This document shows positions 32,162 through 40,140 of a stretch of DNA of 43,428 nt, piece by piece (the stretch's first letter is position 1; each line of letters opens with the position of its first letter). Position numbers and translations under genes: made by a program. The notes below the pieces were generated by a model. The model was not told the DNA's origin. It did no database searches and saw only the letters and a program-made list of their open reading frames with translations. The stretch is from Candidatus Aminicenantota bacterium (lineage in GTDB: Bacteria; Acidobacteriota; Aminicenantia; Aminicenantales; Aminicenantaceae). The stretch lies in assembly GCA_014727835.1 (NCBI GenBank), contig WJMT01000043.1:1-43428 (forward strand). The letters are read 5' to 3'.

Positions 32162-34978
32162 CTATTTCTGCTCGATGAGCTCCGGTTCACCCAAACCTAT
32201 TTTTTTCAAGGGCATGAGCTGAGTTTGGGCATCTCCCACCACCACAAACACCATTTGCTCAGGCCGGATGTATTTTTGTGCCAGCTCTTTGATTCTCTCT
32301 TGAGTCATCTCTTCCACAATATCCTCACGCTGTTTGACATAGTCATCCGGAAGTCCGTATGCGGCAATATTGTCCAGCATTCCCAATAGCGCTCGGTATG
32401 TTTCAAACCTCATGGCATTGGATTTGATCAGTGAATTCTTGGTGAACTCCAAATCTTCCTCAGAGATGCCATCTCTGTATTGTTTCATTTGGTTTTTAAA
32501 AATCTGTACAGACTCAAAAGTGGCCTGTGAATGCACAGAGGATGAAGCAGAAAAAGTTCCAGTGTACATTCCAGCTGAAAATCCGGAATGGGCTCCGTAA
32601 GTGTATCCTTTTTCTTCTCTGAGAATCATGTTGAGAAAACTGTTGAAGCTTCCGCCCAATTTGTAGTTCATCACGGTTGCTGGATAATAGTCAGGGTGGT
32701 TATAAGGCACAGCCACACTCCCGATCCGGATGACAGACTGCCGGGCTCCGGGAACATCCACAAAATAGATTTTGGCTGTCTCGGGCATAGAGGGTTTTTC
32801 AAATTCAGGAAAAGAGATTCCTTTGGCCGGCCATTCCGTTTCCAAATCCTCAAGGCTATCCATGACCTCCTGTTGAGACAGGTCTCCCACCACACTCATG
32901 TAAGAGACGGAGGGAGAGAAATTTTGCTGGTAATAATTTTTAAGATCATCGGTGGAGATGGCTTGAATGGACTCAGCAGTGCCGTTGACCGGTTTGCTGA
33001 AGATATGGTCATCTCCGTAGACCAGCTGGTTGAACACGTTCATGGCAATATAAGGAGGATTGGCTTTGTTTCGATTGATCCTTTCAATGGTTTCCTGTTT
33101 GATCCGGCTGAATTCTTTCTCATCCCAGCGGGGCTGGAGCAGGATTTCATGGATCAGATCCACCACTTCGGAGAATTTATCCGCCAGAGAATTGGCCCGA
33201 ATGGTGATGTCTTCTCTTCCTGCATAGATGGAGATATTGGCTCCCAGGTTGTCAATGGCTTCTTCCAGTTCGACCGGTGTTTTGCTTTGTGTCCCTTCCA
33301 TCATCAAACGGCCCACCAGATAAGCGGTCCCTGGTTTATCCATGGGATCCAGGTAATGACCTCCCTGAATTGTGATGGAGAAATGCACAATGGGCAACTC
33401 TGTGTGTTCAATGCCCAGCACGTTCATCTCATTGGCCAGGTCATGTTTCCACACAGGCGGGATGGAAACTTCGGGGACAGGACCCAATTCCGGTTCCTGA
33501 CTTCGGTCAAAAGAGGATTCGACCTGTTCGATTTTAATCTCTTCCTGGCCTGGTTCAGGTGGTTTGACTTCAGGGGCTTCTTTGATCACGGGGAATGCTT
33601 CAGCTTCATCCAGCACCAAATCAGTTTTTCCTTTGGGCACAAAATTGGTCATCACATAGGGTTTGTCTTTAATGTATTTTTCATAAACCCTCATGATATC
33701 ATCTTTGGTCACAGCCAGGGTTTTTTCCAGATACTTTGTCAGATAATCCGGTGAACCCGCATATTCATTGTACCGGGCCAGCTGAAAAGACTTGATCAGC
33801 ACACTGGAGAGGCCGTTGTAAAAACTGGTTTCTGTGGTGTTTTTAAGACGCTGGAGGTCCTCTTCAGTGAAACCGTCTTTTTCAAATCTTTGAAAAGATT
33901 CAAAAATAGCTTGTTTGACTTTAGAGAGGTCCATATTTGGAAATGTGCGGATCCGAAAACGGAATTCTCCGGCGATCTCATTGCTCATCTGATATCCGGA
34001 TATTGAAGGAGCTAATTTTTTCTCCTCCACAATGACTTTATAAAACGGAGCTTTTTTGCCGCTGGTCAGCAGTTGTCCTAGATATGACAGGGCATAGGAA
34101 TCCGGATGAAACTGCTCCACAGTAGGGAACACCATAGTGAGTTCCGGGGATTTGGCAAAATTGTCTTCATAGTAGGCGGTCTTGGTCTCTTCCAAAGAGA
34201 CAGGCATGGGCTCAGGATCTGTGATCTCATGAGGGGATGGAATTTCCCCGAAGTACTTTTCAATCCACTCTTTGGTCTGTTTCCGGTCATAATCTCCAGC
34301 CACCACTAGCGTGGCATTATTGGGCCTATACCATTTCTTGTGGAATTCATGGACATCTTTGAGAGTGCCATTGGCCAGGTCTTCCATGGAGCCGATGACC
34401 TGCCATGAATAGGGATGGCCTTCCGGATACAGAAGTTTTCCCAAAATAAAACTGGTGTGTCCATAAGGACGGTTGTCCACCATCTGCCGCTTTTCGTTCA
34501 TCACCACACTCTGCTGATTGGCAAACGCTTCCTGGGTTATTTTGCTCCGCAGAAAACCCAATCGATCTGATTCCAGCCACAAAACCATTTCCAATGCATT
34601 TTTTGGCACCACTTCAAAGTACACAGTGCCGTCATTGCTGGTTCCGCCATTAAGGGTTCCTCCTGCATTCTGGATCTTTTTAAAAAATTGATCCTGTCCC
34701 ACATGTTCGGATTCCTGGAACATCATGTGTTCGAATAGGTGAGCAAATCCGGTCTTTCCCACTTCTTCTCGATTGGATCCCACATGATACTGGATAGCCA
34801 CAGCCACGATGGGATCTGACTTGTCTTCATGGAGGATGACATTCAGTCCATTATCCAAGGTGTACTGTTCATAATCGATCTCAAGTGCTGATTCAGATGT
34901 TTTTGTTCCCTGACAAGAGGGGAGAATCAACAGGGCGGTTAAAAAAAGTACGGATAAGAGTTTAATTCGGTTGATCAT
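32162..34978 (-). CDS. M16-family zinc metallopeptidase lipoprotein (duplicated, processing-peptidase type)
   Basis: A 938-residue protein. The lipoprotein signal ends LLILPSC with the acylated Cys at 22. The N-terminal half is an active M16 unit: the inverted zinc motif H-L-F-E-H at 80-84 (His80, Glu83, His84) and the third ligand Glu about 162 in VMNEKRQ. The second half (from about 530) repeats the fold, starting LPIVHFSITIQGGHYLDP, but lacks HxxEH; it contains the usual Arg/Tyr block (EEKGYTYGAHSGFSAG). This is the classical pairing of one catalytic and one inactive M16 half, here in a single chain held at the envelope. Start at 34978 is set by AAAGGAGG five bases upstream. It follows the homocysteine methyltransferase gene by 41 bases. 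Confidence 0.92.
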   Translation of the reverse strand: MINRIKLLSVLFLTALLILPSCQGTKTSESALEIDYEQYTLDNGLNVILHEDKSDPIVAVAIQYHVGSNREEVGKTGFAHLFEHMMFQESEHVGQDQFFKKIQNAGGTLNGGTSNDGTVYFEVVPKNALEMVLWLESDRLGFLRSKITQEAFANQQSVVMNEKRQMVDNRPYGHTSFILGKLLYPEGHPYSWQVIGSMEDLANGTLKDVHEFHKKWYRPNNATLVVAGDYDRKQTKEWIEKYFGEIPSPHEITDPEPMPVSLEETKTAYYEDNFAKSPELTMVFPTVEQFHPDSYALSYLGQLLTSGKKAPFYKVIVEEKKLAPSISGYQMSNEIAGEFRFRIRTFPNMDLSKVKQAIFESFQRFEKDGFTEEDLQRLKNTTETSFYNGLSSVLIKSFQLARYNEYAGSPDYLTKYLEKTLAVTKDDIMRVYEKYIKDKPYVMTNFVPKGKTDLVLDEAEAFPVIKEAPEVKPPEPGQEEIKIEQVESSFDRSQEPELGPVPEVSIPPVWKHDLANEMNVLGIEHTELPIVHFSITIQGGHYLDPMDKPGTAYLVGRLMMEGTQSKTPVELEEAIDNLGANISIYAGREDITIRANSLADKFSEVVDLIHEILLQPRWDEKEFSRIKQETIERINRNKANPPYIAMNVFNQLVYGDDHIFSKPVNGTAESIQAISTDDLKNYYQQNFSPSVSYMSVVGDLSQQEVMDSLEDLETEWPAKGISFPEFEKPSMPETAKIYFVDVPGARQSVIRIGSVAVPYNHPDYYPATVMNYKLGGSFNSFLNMILREEKGYTYGAHSGFSAGMYTGTFSASSSVHSQATFESVQIFKNQMKQYRDGISEEDLEFTKNSLIKSNAMRFETYRALLGMLDNIAAYGLPDDYVKQREDIVEEMTQERIKELAQKYIRPEQMVFVVVGDAQTQLMPLKKIGLGEPELIEQK

Positions 34979-35019
34979 AAAAACCTCCTTTGTGATTTTA
35001 TTTAAAAGTGAATGATATG

Positions 35020-35901
35020 TCATTTGTGAATCCATTGGGCCATTTTACGGATATACAGAGGATCAGTGCCGCAGCAGCCCCCAATGATATCCGCACCGTT
35101 TTGGATGATTTTTTTTGCGTATTTGACGTAATCCTGAGCAGATTGAGTGTATTTGATCTGTCCGTTTGAATTCACCTTGGGTTGTCCGGCATTGGCCTGT
35201 GCGATGAGGGGGAGAGAGGTCTTTTCTTTCATGGTTTGAACCAACTGTGCCATTTCTTTGCTGTCCAGAGTGCAGTTGGCTCCTGTGCCGGAAATCTCAT
35301 GGCTTTCAAGCTCTGTGATGCACTCAGAGACAGAATTTCCCATTTCTGTAAAGTATCCCCTTGGTGTGCCCTTAAACGTCATGGTGACAAGAATAGGGAG
35401 CTGACAGGCTTTTTGAGCTCCCTGAACAGCACTCACAGCTTCTCTCAGGTCATACTGCGTCTCGATGAGGATGAAATCCACCCCGCCCTCTGAGAGGCCC
35501 TGGCATTGGGTAAAAAAAGCATCAATGAATTCATGTTCGGTGTATTTTCCGTAAGGTTCCAGAAATTTGCCGGTGGGTCCTATGCTTCCTCCCACAAATT
35601 TGTGTTCGGGCTTGATATCACAGGCAAGCTCAGCAGCTTTTTTGTTCAATTCATAGCATTGATCTTCAAGTCCGTAAGAACCCAGTTTGATTTTGTTTCC
35701 TCCAAAACTGTTGGTCAGCACCGCATCAGATCCGGCATCAAAATAACGCTGATGAATGCTTTTGATGATCTCTGGTTTGTCCACATTCCAGGATTCAGGA
35801 GGCAATCCGCTGGTGAATCCTTTTTTGATCAGTTCTGATCCCATGCCGCCGTCCAGAAGCACAGTTCTTTGTTTGGTGAGTTTGAGTAATGATTGACTCA
35901 T
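35020..35901 (-). CDS. Homocysteine S-methyltransferase family protein
   Basis: A 293-residue barrel protein equal in length to the N-terminal homocysteine-binding module of MetH. The three zinc-binding cysteines are present: Cys210 in GTGANC and Cys276/Cys277 in IIGGCCGTDP. The opening LLDGGMGSELIKKG and the block VLTNSFGGNKIKL are typical. It should activate homocysteine as a thiolate and methylate it to methionine; the donor could be S-methylmethionine, a betaine or a methyl-corrinoid protein. No B12 or folate domain is fused. It is transcribed ahead of the M16 peptidase gene. The ribosome site is weak. Confidence 0.9.
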   Translation of the reverse strand: MSQSLLKLTKQRTVLLDGGMGSELIKKGFTSGLPPESWNVDKPEIIKSIHQRYFDAGSDAVLTNSFGGNKIKLGSYGLEDQCYELNKKAAELACDIKPEHKFVGGSIGPTGKFLEPYGKYTEHEFIDAFFTQCQGLSEGGVDFILIETQYDLREAVSAVQGAQKACQLPILVTMTFKGTPRGYFTEMGNSVSECITELESHEISGTGANCTLDSKEMAQLVQTMKEKTSLPLIAQANAGQPKVNSNGQIKYTQSAQDYVKYAKKIIQNGADIIGGCCGTDPLYIRKMAQWIHK

Positions 35902-35981
35902 TATGACTTTTGTAAATCCAAGGTGATAAGATGATAATCGGGGAGTCTGAAAAAGTCAATAAATGGATTGAAAGGCCATAA

Positions 35982-35990
35982 TGTTATAAA
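35982..35990 (+). promoter_or_regulatory. Possible extended -10 promoter for queH
   Basis: TGTTATAAA (extended TGn plus TATAAA) lies 20 bases before the queH ATG. No -35 element is obvious and no Shine-Dalgarno sequence precedes the ATG, so the leader would be only about 13 bases. Confidence 0.3.
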
Positions 35991-36009
35991 ATGATATCCT
36001 GTCTGTAAA

Positions 36010-36564
36010 ATGGATCAAAAAAAAGAATATCCCAAGCCCAAGGTTCTGTTGCACATCTGCTGCGGTCCGGATTCCACAGCGGTTTATGAACGATTAGAGT
36101 CTCAATATAAAGTCATAGGATATTTTCACAATCCCAATATCTATCCAAAAAAAGAATATGGGAAACGGGCTCTGGCTGCACTCGAAGCAGGAAACACATT
36201 GGGATTTCATGTGGTCATCCCTGAATACAATCCTGAAGAATGGCTCAAAGCGGTTAAAGGGCTGGAGAAGGAGCCGGAAGGAGGGAAGCGTTGTGAAAAG
36301 TGCTTCAGGCACAACCTGGAAGCCACAGCCCAAAAAGCTCTGGAGCTGGGGATTTCTTTTTTCACCACCACGTTGACCATTTCTCCTCATAAGTCATCAG
36401 ATACCATTTTTAAGATCGGAAGAGGACTGAGTGAGGAATACGGGATCGTGTTTCTGGATATAGATTTTAAGAAAAAGGACGGATTTAAGCGCAGTGTGAA
36501 GATGTCCAAACACGTGGGGCTTTACAGGCAGAAATACTGCGGATGTGAGTATTCTAAGGATTGA
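36010..36564 (+). CDS. queH: Epoxyqueuosine reductase QueH
   Basis: A 184-residue DUF208/QueH protein. Conserved cysteines are in place: Cys17-Cys18 in HICCGPDS, Cys95 and Cys98 in GGKRCEKCFR, and Cys177/Cys179 in the terminal YCGCEYS; the block TTTLTISPHKSSDTIFKIG is diagnostic. QueH carries an iron-sulfur cluster and an extra metal and reduces epoxyqueuosine to queuosine in tRNA, replacing the cobalamin-dependent QueG. It is transcribed with the cation transporter gene whose start lies at its end. Complete, normal length. Confidence 0.95.
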   Translation: MDQKKEYPKPKVLLHICCGPDSTAVYERLESQYKVIGYFHNPNIYPKKEYGKRALAALEAGNTLGFHVVIPEYNPEEWLKAVKGLEKEPEGGKRCEKCFRHNLEATAQKALELGISFFTTTLTISPHKSSDTIFKIGRGLSEEYGIVFLDIDFKKKDGFKRSVKMSKHVGLYRQKYCGCEYSKD

Positions 36565-36572
36565 AAAGAAGC

Positions 36573-37370
36573 ATGTTTGAAAGCATTTATCACATATCAA
36601 AAATGGATTGCCCTTCAGAGGCGAATCTCATTCGAATGAAGCTGGAAGGCATGTCTTTTATAAAAAGGCTTGATTTTGACATTGAGAACAGAAAACTTAT
36701 GGTATTTCATACAAAAAAAGACAGAAGAATTGAAGACCGCCTGAAACAACTCAATCTGAATACAGAATTTATGGGAACCCGTATTGTGCAAATAGATGAG
36801 CGGGGAACAGAAGGCCCACACATTCAATCCAAAGTCCTTTGGACTGTTTTGTTCATTAACTTTGGATTTTTTATCATTGAGATGACCACAGGGCTGATTT
36901 CAAAATCCATGGGTTTGGTTGCGGATTCCCTGGATATGCTGGCAGATGCTTTTGTGTATGCATTGGGATTATGGGCTGTGGGATCCATGACTGTCCGCAA
37001 GAAAAAGGTGGCCCGGCTCAGTGGATACTTTCAATTGGCGTTAGCCCTTTTAGGGATCGTTGAAGTGATCAGAAGGTTTATCGGGCTTGAAGCCATGCCC
37101 GATTTTCGTGTGATGATTGTGGTTTCCATAGCGGCGTTAACTGCCAATTTTTTTTGCTTGTATTTGCTCCGCAAATCAAAAAGCAATGAAGCGCACATGA
37201 AAGCAAGTATGATATTCACCTCCAATGATGTGATCATCAATGCCGGTGTGATCCTGGCAGGGATTCTGGTCCTTTGGACCCGCTCAAAATATCCGGATTT
37301 GATCATTGGGGCCCTTGTTTTTATGATTGTAGTGAGAGGTGCCTTCAGGATCTTAAAGCTAGGAAAATAA
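36573..37370 (+). CDS. Cation diffusion facilitator with N-terminal HMA-like domain
   Basis: A protein of about 265 residues. Residues 1-75 look like a ferredoxin-fold metal-binding (HMA-like) domain (YHISKMDCPSEANLIRMKLEG, with Met-Asp-Cys in place of the usual CxxC). Six membrane segments follow. The transport-site residues are in helix 2 (VADSLDMLADAFVYALGLW) and helix 5 (IFTSNDVIINAGVILAG), as in CDF transporters lacking the cytoplasmic C-terminal domain. It would export a divalent metal by proton antiport. The ATG at 36573 is preferred over a TTG at 36561 that overlaps the queH stop, because AAGGA (36556-36560) is then 12 bases away rather than directly adjacent. Complete; the family is confident, the metal is not. 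Confidence 0.85.
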   Translation: MFESIYHISKMDCPSEANLIRMKLEGMSFIKRLDFDIENRKLMVFHTKKDRRIEDRLKQLNLNTEFMGTRIVQIDERGTEGPHIQSKVLWTVLFINFGFFIIEMTTGLISKSMGLVADSLDMLADAFVYALGLWAVGSMTVRKKKVARLSGYFQLALALLGIVEVIRRFIGLEAMPDFRVMIVVSIAALTANFFCLYLLRKSKSNEAHMKASMIFTSNDVIINAGVILAGILVLWTRSKYPDLIIGALVFMIVVRGAFRILKLGK

Positions 37371-37405
37371 AGTCTGATAAACAACCATGGAACATCCACC
37401 TAAAG

Positions 37406-37750
37406 ATGAGTTTGCTCATAATTTTGATTATTCTCTGGGCAGCCTGGAACTTGTTCCAAGATGCCATCAGTTTAGCCTTGGATGCTGTGCCCAAGCACAT
37501 TGACATCGAAGAGGTGCGCGGATTTCTTCTGTCTCAACCGGGTGTGGAAAGAATCCATGACCTGCATATTTGGGCTTTGAGCACCTCTCAGGTGGCGCTG
37601 ACCGCCCATCTGATCATGTCCCAGGGACATGACCAGGAATTCATTCTCAATTTGCAAAACGCGTTCAGACAAAAATTTAAAATCAACCACACCACTTTTC
37701 AAATCGAAGACAGGGACATGGAAGAGGGTTGTGAGACAAACTGTGAATAG
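37406..37750 (+). pseudogene. CzcD-type CDF C-terminal fragment (likely gene remnant)
   Basis: The frame encodes only the last membrane helix (SLLIILIILWAAWNLFQDAI) and the cytoplasmic domain of a CzcD-like cation transporter: LALDAVPKHIDIEEVRGFLLSQPGVERIHDLHIWALSTSQVALTAHLI and FKINHTTFQIE. A full CzcD is about 300 residues; helices 1-5 are missing and the upstream sequence belongs to the preceding CDF gene. The frame is open farther back to 37274, but that part is out-of-frame overlap with the preceding gene and has no family similarity. An ATG at 37406 could start a 114-residue protein, though the ribosome site is poor. The reading frame itself is intact, so it might still be made as a free metal-binding domain. 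A remnant of a deletion between tandem CDF genes seems more likely. Confidence 0.65.
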
Positions 37751-37753
37751 ATC

Positions 37754-39121
37754 TTATTGGTTTTTATTGATAGGAATGCCGTAAGGGCCGTCCAAGAGCA
37801 CTGCGATTTCAGGATTTTGAATGCCTCGGCTTTGAAGATTATTGAGGGCCCAGAAAACCGATTGTTGTGTGAGCTGTTTTAAAGAGCGTGCTTCAGGCGC
37901 CAGGATCCGGGCATCCCTGCCAGGAAGCCATGAGAAATCAGATTTTGGGATCTCCTGAGTGCAGTAGAGGAGATGATCAAAGGGAATTTTTTCAAAAAGA
38001 CGCGCCCACATCTGGGCTTCCCACTGTTCAGGTACAAAGGTCCATAGAGGATCTGTGATCTGTTTGACAAACTGCTGTGCGCCTTTTTCTCTCAGGTGTC
38101 GAATCATCTTTTTGTACAATGCCCCTCCCACAGGATCTGTATCCGTATGCTGTGATGCCAGCACACACAATCCGGAATCTTTGATTATCGAAGAACACAC
38201 TACAGCTGCTTTGGCTGCCTGGTAATGATTGACTCCCACATATCCGGTATGTGTGATCACAATGTCGTATTTTTTATCAATGGGAATGGATGCGTATTCT
38301 TTGACGGATTCAAAAGCTTTCAAATGCGCTTGTTCCAGATCTCCGGCAAAAATCCCTGTTAACCTGTAACTGGAATCCAGTGTGACATTTACGATCATGT
38401 CGCATCCAGCCATTTGCGCGACCCGGAGGGCTTCTTCATGAACCGGATTTCCTCTCAACACCAGATCTCTGGCCAAAGGAGAGGAGAGGATGGGGCCGCT
38501 GTGGAGAAGATAGGTGGAATCCTCAGAAATGATGCCTGGACAGATGGATTTTCGTCCTCCGGAAACTCCGGCCATAAAATGACTTTCCACCAGACCCGTG
38601 CAGATCTTGATATCGCTTTGGACATAGGAGCGGTTTAAAAGGATTTCGCCCCCCAGATCTGTTTTCCCCACACTCATGAGCTGATCTTTATTTCTGCAGT
38701 CATGGTTGACAATGTCAATGCCCAGTTCAAAAATCCGCGGATCTAAAAATTTTCTGAGTTCTTGTTCGCTCATTGGCCGGTGCGTTCCTGTGGCTACCAG
38801 AATCTTTATCCGGGAGGAGGGGAGGCCCGCCTCTCTCATTTGATGTATTATAGGAAACAGGATCCCCTGTTTTCCTTTGTAAGGAACAGGTCGGGTGCTG
38901 TCTGATATGACCACCACAGCCGCGGCTCTGGGATTGTCTTTGAGCTTTGTCCGGATCAGATCTGATAGCGGAGGGCTTCCAATAGGGCGGGACAGGGCTT
39001 TGTTGATCTCCTGTTCAGGATGTTCAATCAAAACCGCTTTTCCCATCTCAAAAAGATCAGAGTGCTCAGGTACCTTAATGGAAAAGCGGCTTCTTCCCAG
39101 GTTAAAATGGACACGTCTCAT
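37754..39121 (-). CDS. larA: LarA-family (DUF2088) nickel-pincer racemase/epimerase-like protein
   Basis: A 455-residue protein with the lactate-racemase fold. Conserved blocks are ISDSTRPVP (72-80), VATGTHRPM with His114, VNHDC with His140, and VESHFMAGVSGGRKSICPG, with His181 and Lys191 in the positions that hold the nickel-pincer nucleotide in LarA (Lys184 there). The family racemises or epimerises 2-hydroxy acids such as lactate, malate or sugar acids; many members are not lactate racemases, so the symbol marks family only. The cofactor genes larB, larC and larE are not in the window. GGAGG abuts the ATG with no spacing, which is unusual; no better start is seen. It is convergent with the CzcD fragment (stops four bases apart). 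Confidence 0.85.
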   Translation of the reverse strand: MRRVHFNLGRSRFSIKVPEHSDLFEMGKAVLIEHPEQEINKALSRPIGSPPLSDLIRTKLKDNPRAAAVVVISDSTRPVPYKGKQGILFPIIHQMREAGLPSSRIKILVATGTHRPMSEQELRKFLDPRIFELGIDIVNHDCRNKDQLMSVGKTDLGGEILLNRSYVQSDIKICTGLVESHFMAGVSGGRKSICPGIISEDSTYLLHSGPILSSPLARDLVLRGNPVHEEALRVAQMAGCDMIVNVTLDSSYRLTGIFAGDLEQAHLKAFESVKEYASIPIDKKYDIVITHTGYVGVNHYQAAKAAVVCSSIIKDSGLCVLASQHTDTDPVGGALYKKMIRHLREKGAQQFVKQITDPLWTFVPEQWEAQMWARLFEKIPFDHLLYCTQEIPKSDFSWLPGRDARILAPEARSLKQLTQQSVFWALNNLQSRGIQNPEIAVLLDGPYGIPINKNQ

Positions 39122-39206
39122 CCTCCAAATGATATCCTATATCAGAATAAATTCAATGATTTCGTGAAAATCCTCTCTTTTTATAGTACATATATGTAAA
39201 GGTCTT

Positions 39207-40127
39207 ATGAAAAAACCATATAAGCCCATAGGTTTACTCGGAAGTATCACCCGTGATGTGATCTCCTTCTCTTCAGGAAAAGTGAATAAAGGATTGGGAG
39301 GAGTCCTTTATCCAGCCTCTGTGCTGTGCGGTCTTCAAAAAAATGTCTGTCTGATGACCAATATGGCCGAGGATTTGGCTTCAGATGTGTTCCGGATGGT
39401 CCAATGCTGGCCCACAATGCAGCTTTCAGAGATCAAAAGAGTCTCAGGTCCCGGGAACAGAGTGCATCTCTTTTACCCTGAACAGGGGGAACGACAAGAG
39501 GTTCTGAAGTCTGCGGTCCCGCCGCTTAAGCCGGAAAGGATCATAAACAGACTTCCTGGTCTTGATTTTCTGGTTCTTCTGATGATTTCAGGTTTGGATA
39601 TCACTCTCAAAAATTGGAATAAGATTAAGAAAAAAGCCAAATGCCCTTTGTGGATGGATGTTCATTCCCTGGCTCTGTCTCCAGAACTGGGACAGATCAG
39701 AAAATACACCTCCATTGAAAACTGGCCCGAGTGGGTGAGTGGTGTGGACTATGTGCAGGCAAACCAAAAAGAAGCTGCTTCCATGATGGGTCATCCTGAA
39801 AGAAATCCGGATGAAGAGGAGCTTTCTTTTTTCGGGCAATCTGTGCTCAAACAGGGAGTCAAAGCTGTGTTCATCACTTTAGGTGAAAAAGGGATTCTGG
39901 TGATCAGTCCTGAAGGGAATCGAATGATGCGCTCAGATGAAAACAGTGATGTGGTGGACACCACAGGATGCGGAGATGTGTTTTGCGGGGCTGCAGCTTC
40001 CGTTTTAGCGGAGGGACGGAAAGTCACTGATGCGGTTCGGTTTGGCCTGAAATTGGCTTCCAGAGCAGCAGGGAGAGCAGGGATACAGGATACCTATCAA
40101 ATGGCACAGGAATTTTTAAAATCATGA
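39207..40127 (+). CDS. PfkB-family carbohydrate/nucleoside kinase
   Basis: A 306-residue ribokinase-fold protein. The opening GLLGSITRDVISF and NKGLGGVLYPASVLCGL match the substrate-lid region, and DTTGCGDVFCGAAAS near 251-265 is the PfkB signature 2 with catalytic Asp257. The middle is shorter and more divergent than in ribokinase, so the substrate cannot be named. AAAGG lies five bases before the ATG. It is followed after 13 bases by the GH3 gene, suggesting that the two handle a released sugar. Confidence 0.85.
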   Translation: MKKPYKPIGLLGSITRDVISFSSGKVNKGLGGVLYPASVLCGLQKNVCLMTNMAEDLASDVFRMVQCWPTMQLSEIKRVSGPGNRVHLFYPEQGERQEVLKSAVPPLKPERIINRLPGLDFLVLLMISGLDITLKNWNKIKKKAKCPLWMDVHSLALSPELGQIRKYTSIENWPEWVSGVDYVQANQKEAASMMGHPERNPDEEELSFFGQSVLKQGVKAVFITLGEKGILVISPEGNRMMRSDENSDVVDTTGCGDVFCGAAASVLAEGRKVTDAVRFGLKLASRAAGRAGIQDTYQMAQEFLKS

Positions 40128-40140
40128 AAGAGAGGTTCCT

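Noticed and set aside
32588-33754. A 388-codon open frame on the plus strand opposite the M16 peptidase gene
   Set aside because: It is entirely antisense to a protein with clear zinc motifs and domain structure. Its translation is low in complexity and rich in Phe, His and Gly, typical of an antisense shadow.
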